A DNA stretch of 64,000 nucleotides, from contig NZ_QEVW01000012.1 in the NCBI RefSeq assembly GCF_003287275.1, forward strand, positions 248,001 to 312,000, written 5' to 3'. Position 1 is the first letter of the stretch. Each line of letters begins with the position of its first letter. Position numbers and translations under genes: made by a program. The DNA comes from Paenibacillus taichungensis (GTDB lineage: Bacteria > Bacillota > Bacilli > Paenibacillales > Paenibacillaceae). The notes below the pieces were generated by a model. That model was not told the origin of the DNA. It was given only the letters and a program-made list of their open reading frames with translations, and ran no database searches. Shown piece by piece: positions 18,906 through 27,707 of this stretch.

Positions 18906-18922
18906 TGTAAGTTTAACTAACA
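18906..18922. promoter_or_regulatory. Perfect GlnR/TnrA-type box before the TnrA-like gene
   Basis: TGTAAGTTTAACTAACA fits TGTNA-N7-TNACA at every fixed base. It lies 27-43 bp upstream of the TnrA-like start codon. Confidence 0.65.
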
Positions 18923-19076
18923 TAAATTTGTTATTCATTATTACATCTCGGTGAGCATGTTGTACATAGTCTGATTTAGAAAACAATAAAAACTTAAAAT
19001 TATTGCCTTCATAGAGGATTTTGAGCCTTGGATTTGGTTAGGAGGATTGGATGATGAAAATTGGCGGAAATAAAAA

Positions 19077-19107
19077 AACCGGATTCCTCTTAATGAGGAA
19101 TCCGGTT
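19077..19107 (-). terminator. Intrinsic terminator after the carboxynorspermidine decarboxylase gene
   Basis: A 13-bp stem (AACCGGATTCCTC / GAGGAATCCGGTT) with a 5-nt loop is followed on the minus strand by seven Ts. Confidence 0.9.
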
Positions 19108-19128
19108 GTGTATTCAACTGTATACTGT

Positions 19129-20256
19129 TTAAGCCAATCTCATTTTGAAGTCCTGATAGCCGAACTCGCGAACCACTTCGCAATCGCCATCTTTTCTTTT
19201 CACTGCGATGGCTGGCAGCGGCATGCCATTAAATGTATTGGTTTTGACCATGGAGTAGATCGCCATGTCCTCAAATACTAATCTGTCCCCCGTTTTGAGC
19301 GGTTGGTCAAACGAATAATCGCCGATCACATCACCCGACAGGCAAGTTTGTCCACCCAGACGATACAGGTGAGGTTTTTCTCCCGCTTCGCCCGAACCGA
19401 TAAGCGGCGGGCGATACGGCATTTCAAGCACGTCCGGCATATGACATGTTGCCGAGGTATCAAGAATAGCAATGTCCATACCGTTCTTGTGGAAATCGAG
19501 CACAGAAGTCACCAGGAAGCCCGCGTTCAGCGCAACCGCTTCGCCCGGCTCCAGATATACTTCCAGGCCATATTTCTCCTGCATACGTTTGATGCAGGCT
19601 TCCAATCTTGCAATGTCGTAATCCTCGCGTGTGATGTGGTGTCCACCGCCGAAGTTGATCCATTCCATTTGTGGCAGCCATTGACCAAACTTCTCTTCTA
19701 CCGCATTCAGCGTTGTTTCCAGATCGTCTGAATTTTGCTGGCACAAGGTATGGAAATGCAGTCCGGAAACGCCTTCCAACAGCTCCGCGCGGAAATCTTC
19801 ATGCTTAGCACCGAACCTCGAACCAGGAGAGCATGGATCGTAAATCTCATGCCCCTCCTGAGTCGAGCATTCAGGGTTAATACGCAGGCCTACTTTTCGA
19901 TCAGCCTGAAGCGCTTTGCCCTTGAATTTCTCCAGTTGGGAGAATGAATTGAAAATAATATGATCGGTAATCGAAAGAATTTCATCGATCTCATCTTCGC
20001 GATAAGCTGGGGCAAAGACGTGGTTCTCTTTGCCCATCTCCTCATGACCGAGGCGGGCTTCATACAGCCCGCTTGCCGTTGCACCGCTCAGATATTCTCC
20101 AATGAGCGGATACATGGTGGTCATGGAAAATGCTTTCTGAGCCAGCACGATTTTGGCTCCTGTACGTTGCATGACACCGTTCAGAATTTTGAGATTTCTT
20201 TCGATAAGTCCTTCGTCAACAACAAAACATGGCGTCGGTAATTGCTCAAACCGCAT
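19129..20256 (-). CDS. nspC: Carboxynorspermidine/carboxyspermidine decarboxylase
   Basis: A 375-aa alanine-racemase-fold PLP enzyme. N-terminal LPTPCFVVDEGLIERNLKIL, the PLP-lysine region KIVLAQKAFSM, GLHFHTLCQQNSDDLE, WINFGGGHHIT and C-terminal DTSATCHMPD are hallmarks of NspC, which decarboxylates carboxy(nor)spermidine to (nor)spermidine. The start ATG lies 1 nt after the stop of the upstream dehydrogenase gene, so the two are translationally coupled. Together they form the aspartate-semialdehyde-dependent route to spermidine that does not need decarboxylated S-adenosylmethionine. Spermidine rather than norspermidine is the likelier product in a Firmicute. Confidence 0.93.
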   Translation of the reverse strand: MRFEQLPTPCFVVDEGLIERNLKILNGVMQRTGAKIVLAQKAFSMTTMYPLIGEYLSGATASGLYEARLGHEEMGKENHVFAPAYREDEIDEILSITDHIIFNSFSQLEKFKGKALQADRKVGLRINPECSTQEGHEIYDPCSPGSRFGAKHEDFRAELLEGVSGLHFHTLCQQNSDDLETTLNAVEEKFGQWLPQMEWINFGGGHHITREDYDIARLEACIKRMQEKYGLEVYLEPGEAVALNAGFLVTSVLDFHKNGMDIAILDTSATCHMPDVLEMPYRPPLIGSGEAGEKPHLYRLGGQTCLSGDVIGDYSFDQPLKTGDRLVFEDMAIYSMVKTNTFNGMPLPAIAVKRKDGDCEVVREFGYQDFKMRLA

Positions 20257-20257
20257 C

Positions 20258-21496
20258 TTAACGAACAAGCTCCGATTCTTTGACTTCTTCTGGCAATTCG
20301 TCAACGAGTACCGGATTGAAATCTTCAACCCATGGGAGACCCCATTTGTTCAACTCTTCCATGAATGGATCTGGGTTGAACTCTTCAACGTTGTATACGC
20401 CTGGTTTGTTCCATTTGCCTGTCATCACCATTGCTGCACCAATCATAGCTGGAACACCTGTTGTGTAAGAGATGGCTTGGGAACCAACTTCTTTGTAGCA
20501 TTCTTGGTGATCGCAGATGTTGTACACGTAGTACGTTTTGTCTTTGCCGTCTTTTTTACCTTTGAAAATGCAGCCGATGTTCGTTTTGCCCACAGTACGT
20601 GGTCCAAGGGACGCCGGATCTGGCAGTACCGCCTTCAGGAATTGCAGCGGAATGATTTGTTTGCCTTCGTATTCGATAGGTTCGATCGAAGTCATGCCAA
20701 CATTTTCAAGTGCTTTCAAGTGCGTAAGGTAGCTTTGACCAAATGTCATGAAGAAACGAATGCGTTTCAGACCAGGCATGTTTTTAGCCAGGGACTCCAG
20801 CTCTTCATGATAAAGAAGATACATGTCTTTCTCGCCAACTTCTTTGAAGTCATAGACACGTTTAATTTCCATTGGTTTTGTTTCGATCCATTCACCTTTT
20901 TCCCAGTATCTACCGTTAGCCGAAACTTCGCGGATGTTGATTTCAGGGTTGAAGTTGGTTGCGAACGGATAGCCGTGATCCCCACCGTTGCAGTCCAGAA
21001 TGTCAATATATTCAATTTCGTCAAAGTAATGCTTCAGGGCATAAGCAGAGAATACACCAGTAACACCTGGGTCAAATCCACTGCCAAGCAGAGCTGTAAT
21101 TCCCGCTTTTTCAAAACGCTCTTTGTAATCCCATTGCCATTTGTATTCGAATTTTGCCGTATCTTCCGGCTCATAGTTCGCTGTATCCATGTAGTTCGTT
21201 TTCGTTGCAAGGCATGCATCCATGATTGTCAGGTCCTGGTAAGGCAATGCCAGGTTCATGACGATATCCGGTTTAACTTCGTTGATCAGAGCGATCAGTT
21301 CGTCAACGTTGTCGGCATCCACTTGAGCTGTCGTAATTTTTGTTTTACCGCCGTCCAGCTTGGCTTTAAGATCGTCACATTTGGATTTCGTACGACTTGC
21401 GATGCAGATTTCCTCAAATACTTCGCTGTTTTGAACGCATTTATGAACTGCTACTGAAGCTACGCCGCCGGCGCCGATGATTAGTGCTTTTCCCAT
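20258..21496 (-). CDS. Carboxynorspermidine/carboxyspermidine synthase (saccharopine dehydrogenase family)
   Basis: A 412-aa NAD(P)H-dependent enzyme that joins aspartate semialdehyde to putrescine (or diaminopropane). The Rossmann motif ALIIGAGGVASVAVHKC opens the protein; GSGFDPGVTGVFSAYALKHYFDEI and LDCNGGDHGYPFATNFNPEINIREVS are characteristic of this branch of the saccharopine dehydrogenase family. The start ATG follows AGGAGAATGGAAA; a longer frame exists but has no site. It is cotranscribed with the nspC gene. About 90 nt upstream of the start lies an intrinsic terminator facing this gene and further structured sequence, so leader-RNA control is suspected. Confidence 0.92.
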   Translation of the reverse strand: MGKALIIGAGGVASVAVHKCVQNSEVFEEICIASRTKSKCDDLKAKLDGGKTKITTAQVDADNVDELIALINEVKPDIVMNLALPYQDLTIMDACLATKTNYMDTANYEPEDTAKFEYKWQWDYKERFEKAGITALLGSGFDPGVTGVFSAYALKHYFDEIEYIDILDCNGGDHGYPFATNFNPEINIREVSANGRYWEKGEWIETKPMEIKRVYDFKEVGEKDMYLLYHEELESLAKNMPGLKRIRFFMTFGQSYLTHLKALENVGMTSIEPIEYEGKQIIPLQFLKAVLPDPASLGPRTVGKTNIGCIFKGKKDGKDKTYYVYNICDHQECYKEVGSQAISYTTGVPAMIGAAMVMTGKWNKPGVYNVEEFNPDPFMEELNKWGLPWVEDFNPVLVDELPEEVKESELVR

Positions 21497-21584
21497 TTTC
21501 CATTCTCCTAACCCAATATGAATTTTTTTTAAATTAACTTCATTATTTTTCTCATTTTTCAACTTGTCGCCCGTTCTGAACCAA

Positions 21585-21634
21585 CAAAAAAAGCAAGGTG
21601 AAAAATGCCCCAAACGCGCATCATCACACTTGCT
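21585..21634 (-). terminator. Leader terminator (candidate attenuator) before the carboxyspermidine operon
   Basis: On the minus strand the arm AGCAAGTGTGA pairs with TCACCTTGCT (10 bp, one bulge) across a 22-nt loop that has an inner ATGC/GCAT pair, and is followed by seven Ts. No minus-strand gene lies upstream, so it most likely acts within the leader of the synthase gene starting at 21496. Confidence 0.65.
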
Positions 21635-21676
21635 TGTCGATATACATCATTAAAAAGACGCAAAGTTTCCATAACT

Positions 21677-21695
21677 AAAAAAGTTCAAAAGAACT
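21677..21695 (-). terminator. Weak second hairpin with T-run in the same leader
   Basis: AGTTC-TTTT-GAACT followed by five further Ts on the minus strand. The stem is only 5 bp, so termination would be weak. Confidence 0.35.
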
Positions 21696-21788
21696 CCTCT
21701 AGCGGAAAGCTTCTTCATGTATATCAATATCAGATCAGAGTCTATATAGCAAATAATTCGCCTTTACCACTCTTATTGACCGTTTCAC

Positions 21789-21829
21789 AAGTTGATGTGC
21801 AGATGCACTGGTTGTAAAGTAACCAACTT
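21789..21829 (-). ncRNA. Candidate three-way-junction RNA element in the carboxyspermidine leader
   Basis: An outer stem (AAGTT/AACTT) encloses two hairpins, GTGCA/TGCAC and GGTT/AACC. On the minus strand the segment CATCAACTTG (21788-21797) could instead pair with the 5' arm of the downstream terminator (CAAGTGTGATG, 21622-21632, one bulge). The two pairings exclude each other, as in transcription-attenuating riboswitches. The rest of the stretch to 22389 has another hairpin (GGCAAC/GTTGCC near 21861-21876) but no gene I can support. Confidence 0.4.
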
Positions 21830-22389
21830 ATAAAATTTGAGCTTTTAACTCAATCAATAAGGCAACATAAGTTGCCAATCGGCGTTTGACCCGGCTGTCC
21901 GTATGGCCTTAACTTCCTTAAGAGAAGTGGTCAAAAATTATCTGCTGGAAAGACCTGATTCATGTTGATATATCTGCTTTCCAAAATCACAGGTCTTACA
22001 ATATCAGATACATAAAAAAAAATCAAGCGATCTCTAAAAATTTATTTATTCATCATTTTGGAACACACATTTCGCTCTTAGGCATATCTGATTATAATGT
22101 CAAATCTTTAAGCGTTTCTTCCTAATGTCTCCAGCTATTCCTCAATTTTTAAACTGACATGACAGCGATAACGATGTGTAACATGGAAGTTGGATTACCC
22201 TAAAACAAGTTGATTAGGTAGAATAATCCTTTATTTTATTATATCGAAGATAAATTGTTACACGAAGTTATGAAAAATAAAGTATGTCCGAAAATATTTT
22301 CTTTCAACTTGAAATTTTATACATTTTTGATAGAGAGATATGATATATTTGGTATGTCATTTAAAATATATCCCAGAAAAGAGGATCTT

Positions 22390-22869
22390 ATGAAAAAAGC
22401 CGTTATGCTATTTGCTACAATTTTCATGTTTTTGCTTTCCATCGCTCCATCAGCATCTGCGGCTGGAGACCGCCTCATTTATGACATCATGTATAACAAT
22501 TCGATTCCACTCGTATCCAACAACGTCAGGTTTTCACTGCAATACAGCGTCTACGGCGACCTACAGCTCTGGGATAACCGCACACGCACGATGTTATGGA
22601 ACACCAAGACCAGTGACACGAGAATAAATCATTTCAAGATTGATTATTGGAGTGGAAAACTAGTGCTCCAGGATCCCCAAAACACACCTTACTGGACGTC
22701 AGACAACAAGGCATGGTCTACATCGTACTATGGTGCGGACAATCTGCCACCCAACCTCAGAGGTAACGTGCTTATCGTTCAAAACGACGGCAATTTGGTG
22801 CTGTACAATACAGAAACACCGAGTGCAGGCTGGTATCCTGTCTGGGCTTCCAATACAGGAGGTCATTAA
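22390..22869 (+). CDS. Secreted B-lectin (bulb-type mannose-binding lectin) domain protein
   Basis: A 159-aa exported protein. The signal peptide spans residues 1-24 (MKKAVMLFATIFMFLLSIAPS, cut after ASA). The rest is one bulb-lectin beta-prism. The third repeat keeps the mannose-binding pattern QxDxNxVxY as QNDGNLVLY; the first two (QYSVYGDLQLW and KIDYWSGKLVL) are degenerate. The start ATG follows GAGGATCTT; the frame extends upstream without a site. Single-domain secreted B-lectins in bacteria include carbohydrate-binding adhesins and lectin-like bacteriocins; which applies here cannot be told. It is a single-gene unit, with a long upstream gap and a strong terminator downstream. Confidence 0.82.
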   Translation: MKKAVMLFATIFMFLLSIAPSASAAGDRLIYDIMYNNSIPLVSNNVRFSLQYSVYGDLQLWDNRTRTMLWNTKTSDTRINHFKIDYWSGKLVLQDPQNTPYWTSDNKAWSTSYYGADNLPPNLRGNVLIVQNDGNLVLYNTETPSAGWYPVWASNTGGH

Positions 22870-22947
22870 GGTCTATTGTATTAAAGCACAAACTGTTTAA
22901 TCGAAGCATAATTTAATTGAACTTCCCTCATTCTTATAGGGTCTTAA

Positions 22948-22997
22948 ACTAAAAATACACTCCACACAGCGTAAATGTGTGCGAGTGTATTTTTAGT
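22948..22997. terminator. Bidirectional terminator between the lectin gene and cydC
   Basis: A long stem of ACTAAAAATACACTC against GAGTGTATTTTTAGT with an inner CACAC/GTGTG pair; A and T tracts at both ends serve the convergent genes. Confidence 0.85.
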
Positions 22998-23061
22998 ATG
23001 GAGAATGTTTAAACTGCAATGACGCATACTCTTTCATTCGTATCTGTGTATATCTTACTCT

Positions 23062-24795
23062 CTATACTCCAACTTCTCCAATCAACTGCCGCTCGATCTT
23101 CTTCATCTCATAAAAATAACCTTTTTGCTCCATTAACTCCGCAAAGGAGCCTGCTTCCACTACCCTTCCCTGTTCCATTACCACAATCCGATCCATCTCT
23201 TCCAGGCCGGTAAGCCGATGACAGATCAAAAGAAGCGTATCCTCTGCCGCTTGTGCGTAGAGATATTTCATCACACGTTCTTCTGTAACGTAATCCATTG
23301 AAGAAGTAGGTTCGTCGAGAAGCCATAACCGTCCCTTGCGAAGCATGGCCCGTGCGAGAGCCAGCCTCTGCTTCTCGCCGTCCGACAGGTTTTCCCCTTT
23401 TTCATATACTACATCGGTCAATGATGTATTGGGCAGCTGTACTTTTTCCAGGATATCTACCAGTTGTTCATCCGAATGTTCTTCATCATTCAACAAAAGG
23501 TTATCCCGGATCGTTCCCCGGAAGAAATGACTTTGCTGCAACACAACATTAGCCGTCTGCCAAATACTCACCTCATCCAGTTCCTTCACCGAAACGTCAT
23601 TTAATCGGATCTCCCCTGTTGTAGGTGTACGCAGTTTTAACAGCAATTCAATAATCGTTGATTTGCCTGATCCGCTCGGTCCGACAATCGCCGTTTTGGA
23701 GCCGGGTAAAATATGGAGCGTAATGTCCTTTAACGCCGGTCTCCACTCCCCTTCATATTGAAACGTAACATCGGTGAGATCAAGAGAAACAGCCTGATTG
23801 CCAGATAACGCTCCTTCTTGCCGTGTAGACACAGCCTGCCTATCGGAGGTCTGTATGGTTTCCGTCAATCGTTTGGCTGCGTGTTCGCTATCCTGCTTAT
23901 ACAAGGGCAATGTCGCCATTGCAGCAGCCTCTTCGAATACGGTTAGCGAGGCCATAACCAGCATTGCAAGAAACACGCCAGCAAGCGCTCCATCGATAAT
24001 CAGATAAGCACCAAGTGTCAGCACGCCCCAGGAAATAAGGAATGTAACCAAAGCATGCATAGATTGCCCGCGCAGCAGGTTACCGGCAGCCCGTTGCTGG
24101 TGGACCGTTAACGCAGCAGAAGCCTGCTGCAGCTGCTGCTCCCGATGAGTCAGTTGTCCGTACACTTTCAAATCCCGGAACCCATACAATACTTCGGTGA
24201 CTTCTGTGGAAAGCAGCGCCCGCTGTTCGCGAACGTGTCCATGTATTTTCCGCTGCCCAAGCAAAACTATTCCAGGTACAACCAATGTCGTTGTGAGCAT
24301 ACCTACTACAAACAAAACTACAATCCATAATGAAAAAGAAGAAGTAAACAACACTGTCGCCAAAAAGACCATAACAACAATAATCGGTGGATAAGCGACG
24401 CGCAAAAAATAATGTTGCAGGCTCTCCACATCCCCAACAATGCGGGCTAGCAGGTCCCCGCTTCGCTTTTTGTTCAATATACCCGGCGTCAAAGGAATGA
24501 GTCGGGCAAAAAAGGATGTACGCAAACGGCTAAGCATGGAGAACGTCGCCCGGTGGGAATACAAACGCTCTCCGTAACGGCTCGCCGCCCGAAGCAGTCC
24601 AAGCAGCTTGACCAGCGAAGTGAGTACAATTAAGGTGTACAGCGGTGGCGCAAATACCGTTTGCGAAATCAGATACCCGCTCGCCGAGAAGAGAGCCACT
24701 CCTGCAATCCCTGCAATAAACCCACCAAGAATGGAAAAAATGATATCCTTGCGCTCCTGAATCATGGCTTTGGACAAGATCGCTAGCTCATTCAT
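23062..24795 (-). CDS. cydC: Thiol-reductant ABC exporter subunit CydC
   Basis: A 577-aa half-transporter: six membrane helices (residues 1-310) and an ATPase domain with Walker [10 protein letters not shown], the signature LSDGEKQR (degenerate LSGGQ) and Walker B WLLDEPT. CydDC exports cysteine/glutathione-type thiols and is needed to assemble cytochrome bd. Its start overlaps the cydD stop by 4 bp. It is the last gene of cydA-cydB-cydD-cydC. Confidence 0.92.
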   Translation of the reverse strand: MNELAILSKAMIQERKDIIFSILGGFIAGIAGVALFSASGYLISQTVFAPPLYTLIVLTSLVKLLGLLRAASRYGERLYSHRATFSMLSRLRTSFFARLIPLTPGILNKKRSGDLLARIVGDVESLQHYFLRVAYPPIIVVMVFLATVLFTSSFSLWIVVLFVVGMLTTTLVVPGIVLLGQRKIHGHVREQRALLSTEVTEVLYGFRDLKVYGQLTHREQQLQQASAALTVHQQRAAGNLLRGQSMHALVTFLISWGVLTLGAYLIIDGALAGVFLAMLVMASLTVFEEAAAMATLPLYKQDSEHAAKRLTETIQTSDRQAVSTRQEGALSGNQAVSLDLTDVTFQYEGEWRPALKDITLHILPGSKTAIVGPSGSGKSTIIELLLKLRTPTTGEIRLNDVSVKELDEVSIWQTANVVLQQSHFFRGTIRDNLLLNDEEHSDEQLVDILEKVQLPNTSLTDVVYEKGENLSDGEKQRLALARAMLRKGRLWLLDEPTSSMDYVTEERVMKYLYAQAAEDTLLLICHRLTGLEEMDRIVVMEQGRVVEAGSFAELMEQKGYFYEMKKIERQLIGEVGV

Positions 24796-26630
24796 GCTAA
24801 GCCCCCCTTTCGTTGAACGTCAATCATCTCGGCATACTGGGGTAAACGCGCCATAAGCTCTTCATGGCGTCCCGTATCCAATAACACACCTTGGTCCATA
24901 AACAATATGCGGTCGGCATGTTGAATCGTATATAACCGGTGAGCCACCGTAATCATCGTGGCCGTGTCTGCCAATGTGGCAATAGAACGTTGCAATATCT
25001 GCTCTGTGCGCAGATCCAGTCCTACCGTGGGTTCATCAAACAATATGATGGATGGCCGCTTCAAAAAAGCACGCGCCAAGGCAACTCGTTGCTTTTCCCC
25101 ACCAGACAGCCCCCGACCTCCTTCACCAACCAAGGTATCGAAGCCATGCTCCAGTTGAGCAACAAGTTCGGCAAGCCCGGCATCCTCTGCCGCCTGCTCG
25201 ATTTCAGTTCTGGACACGTTCTGCCCCGCACCAATCGCAATGTTCTCAGCAAATGTACCTGCAAAAATATACGGATGCTGTGTAATGTAGCTAATCTGTT
25301 CGAACCATGCAGCCTCATCATATTTGGATAGCTGCTGTCCGTTTACCAGAACCTCTCCTGATGTTGGCTTCAGCAAACCCGCAATAAGATGGAGTAACGT
25401 CGTTTTCCCTGAGCCACTTTTGCCGACAATGGCAATGTGTTCTCTCGGATCAAGCTGTGCTCGACCCGTCTCAAGCTCGAATGATTCTGGCGCATATCGA
25501 AATTGGAGATGGTTCAATATTATGGACGGCGGCATGGAACTTCCATTGGAACGGTCCATTTGCAATGTCCCTATCCCGTTCTCCCTTTCCATCCGATCCA
25601 TGTTATCGACCTCGTCAATTCCATTGGATGTACCTGATCCTTCTTTGCCATCTGCCGATTTACTCTCCCCAGCTGTTTCCTCAAGCATCTGCTCTACCTT
25701 ACGAACTGCTCCCATACTTGTTCGCCCGCTGTGAAAAGCCGTTCCCGTATTTTTCAACAGACTGTAGAACTCGGGAACGAGAAGCAACACTAGAAACGCG
25801 GTGTGGAACGACATCGATTTGAATACAAGCAGCTGGATTGCCAGTTCAAGAGCCACGATACCGATGCTTAGCATTACGATCGATTCCAGCATGAACGTAT
25901 TGGTAAATGCAATCCGCAAAATGCCCATCGTGGCATCCCGATATCCCAGGCTGGTGCGTTCAATCTCCTGCTGCTGACGATGAGCCCGTCCAAATATTTT
26001 CAACGAAACCAGCCCTTGAAGAGAGTCCAGAAACGTACCGGAGAACTCGGCCAGCTGCGCATATTTCTCCTCTGATTTGTTCTTCGTTTTCAGTCCCACC
26101 AAAATCATGAACAAGGGGATAAACGGTGCCGTAAACAGCATAATGAAGCCTGAATTGGCATGCTGCATAAACGTTACCACCAAAATCAGAATTGGAATGA
26201 TGGCAGCCTCCATCATACGCGGCATATACTGACTGAAATAACTGTCAGCCTCATCCACAGCATCCAGAGCAACACTGACCTTTCCGCCTGTTTGTCCACG
26301 AAGGGTTGATGGTATCGATGCATGGGTCAAGTTTTGCAGCACGGCTGCGCGCATATTCTTCTTCGCACTGGAAGCCATATGCAAACCAACTTTTCCGTTC
26401 CCATAAGACAACCCCGTACGTACGACCATGACAGCCAAGAGTATCCCTAGCAGTATGACGACCGACGAAAGGGAGGCCTGCTCCACGAAAATCCGTTGCA
26501 CTGCTTCAGCAAGCAGCGCAGCCTGACTTACAGTTGCTGCACCCAGCGCAAGTGAAATCACTGCAAGGAGCACGAGACGTTTTCGCTGCCCAGACATTTG
26601 TTGAGAGATCAAGCTTGTTTTCCTCTTCAT
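24792..26630 (-). CDS. cydD: Thiol-reductant ABC exporter subunit CydD
   Basis: A 612-aa half-transporter with an N-terminal membrane domain and an ATPase with Walker A GKSGSGKTT, signature LSGGEKQR and Walker B ILFDEPT. It partners CydC. A low-complexity insert rich in Glu, Ser, Asp and Asn (around residues 335-375) lies between the two domains and is not typical of the family core. The start ATG follows AAAGGAGGAGAG. It lies 63 bp downstream of cydB. Confidence 0.92.
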   Translation of the reverse strand: MKRKTSLISQQMSGQRKRLVLLAVISLALGAATVSQAALLAEAVQRIFVEQASLSSVVILLGILLAVMVVRTGLSYGNGKVGLHMASSAKKNMRAAVLQNLTHASIPSTLRGQTGGKVSVALDAVDEADSYFSQYMPRMMEAAIIPILILVVTFMQHANSGFIMLFTAPFIPLFMILVGLKTKNKSEEKYAQLAEFSGTFLDSLQGLVSLKIFGRAHRQQQEIERTSLGYRDATMGILRIAFTNTFMLESIVMLSIGIVALELAIQLLVFKSMSFHTAFLVLLLVPEFYSLLKNTGTAFHSGRTSMGAVRKVEQMLEETAGESKSADGKEGSGTSNGIDEVDNMDRMERENGIGTLQMDRSNGSSMPPSIILNHLQFRYAPESFELETGRAQLDPREHIAIVGKSGSGKTTLLHLIAGLLKPTSGEVLVNGQQLSKYDEAAWFEQISYITQHPYIFAGTFAENIAIGAGQNVSRTEIEQAAEDAGLAELVAQLEHGFDTLVGEGGRGLSGGEKQRVALARAFLKRPSIILFDEPTVGLDLRTEQILQRSIATLADTATMITVAHRLYTIQHADRILFMDQGVLLDTGRHEELMARLPQYAEMIDVQRKGGLA

Positions 26631-26693
26631 GCAAACTCTCCTCCTTTCTATGAACCTGTGAGATTACTCCCTTATGTCACATACTGCATTTAA

Positions 26694-27707
26694 TTATTTT
26701 TTTCCCTTAACATAATCCGCATCAAACAGAAACAGTTTGAAAACCAGAATCAAGGAAGGAATCAACATACACATGCCACCGATAAACACAACTACCAGTG
26801 CGAAGCCCATCGCTGGTGAGGTCACACTATTTTGAATTGTAATGAACGGATCAAGGATATAAGGATATTGACCAATCCCGTAAGCGAAAAAGGCACAGAA
26901 AAATTGCAGCATGATACATATAAACGCTAATCCGTAGCGGCGGCCGTTATAGATCAGCCACATCGCAATCATGAAGAAGGCAACAGAAAGCGCAAGCAGC
27001 CACCATAAATCCATCATATTTTGAAAATGTCGCTCATTGTGCTGTCCCAAATAAATAAATGCAGTCAGTGCGATGATAATCGTCGGTGTGCTCCAGAACA
27101 GGGCATAGGTTCGCACCAGCTTCAATGCAGAGTGATCCTCTGCCCGCGACGCATAGAAGGCCAGAAAAGAGCTGCTAATGAACAATACGGATACAATTGC
27201 CAGTCCAACGATGCTCCAGGATAACGGATTGGTAAACAGCGTCCAGTAATCCAGAGAAACCGTCGAACCCTGCTTCACAATAAAACCACCTTCAGACAGC
27301 GTTAGCGCCACTGATAGCGAAGCGGGAATCAGCAATCCCGAAGCTCCATAAAGAAACAGATACACGATGTTATTTTTGGAGCCATAGTTCTCAAAGGCAT
27401 AAAACGACCCCCGAATAGCGAGTAAAATGACCGCAATGCTTCCCGGTACGAGCAGCGCTGATCCGTAATAATAAGCTGTGTCGGGAAAGAATCCGACGAT
27501 GCCAATATAGAAAAAGACAAAAAATACATTCGTAATCTCCCATACCGGTGATAAATAACGGGAGATCAGACGATTAATCAGGTGATCCTGCTTCGTCAAG
27601 CGTGCGTAAAAGGCAAAGAAACCCGCCCCAAAATCAATGGAGGCTACAATCAAATAGCCATACAAGAACAGCCAGAGTACCGAAATGCCAATCAGTTCGT
27701 AACTCAT
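26694..27707 (-). CDS. cydB: Cytochrome bd ubiquinol/menaquinol oxidase subunit II
   Basis: A 337-aa membrane protein with about eight helices. N-terminal segment YGYLIVASIDFGAGFFAFYAR and GSFYAFENYG match CydB. It forms the heterodimer with CydA that reduces oxygen to water using quinol at high oxygen affinity. Its start overlaps the cydA stop by 4 bp. Confidence 0.94.
   Translation of the reverse strand: MSYELIGISVLWLFLYGYLIVASIDFGAGFFAFYARLTKQDHLINRLISRYLSPVWEITNVFFVFFYIGIVGFFPDTAYYYGSALLVPGSIAVILLAIRGSFYAFENYGSKNNIVYLFLYGASGLLIPASLSVALTLSEGGFIVKQGSTVSLDYWTLFTNPLSWSIVGLAIVSVLFISSSFLAFYASRAEDHSALKLVRTYALFWSTPTIIIALTAFIYLGQHNERHFQNMMDLWWLLALSVAFFMIAMWLIYNGRRYGLAFICIMLQFFCAFFAYGIGQYPYILDPFITIQNSVTSPAMGFALVVVFIGGMCMLIPSLILVFKLFLFDADYVKGKK

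Noticed and set aside
20153-21457. Long plus-strand open frame of 434 codons opposite the carboxyspermidine synthase gene
   Set aside because: It is the antisense shadow of a clearly conserved enzyme; the translation is rich in Phe, His, Cys and Arg, has no domain pattern, and has no ribosome-binding site.
21601-21720. Plus-strand GACGCAAAG...CTAA...TAGCGG, reminiscent of a c-di-GMP-I riboswitch core before the lectin gene
   Set aside because: The 5' half (GGGCAAACC and its tetraloop hairpin) is missing, the pairings do not form, and the lectin start is about 670 nt away.
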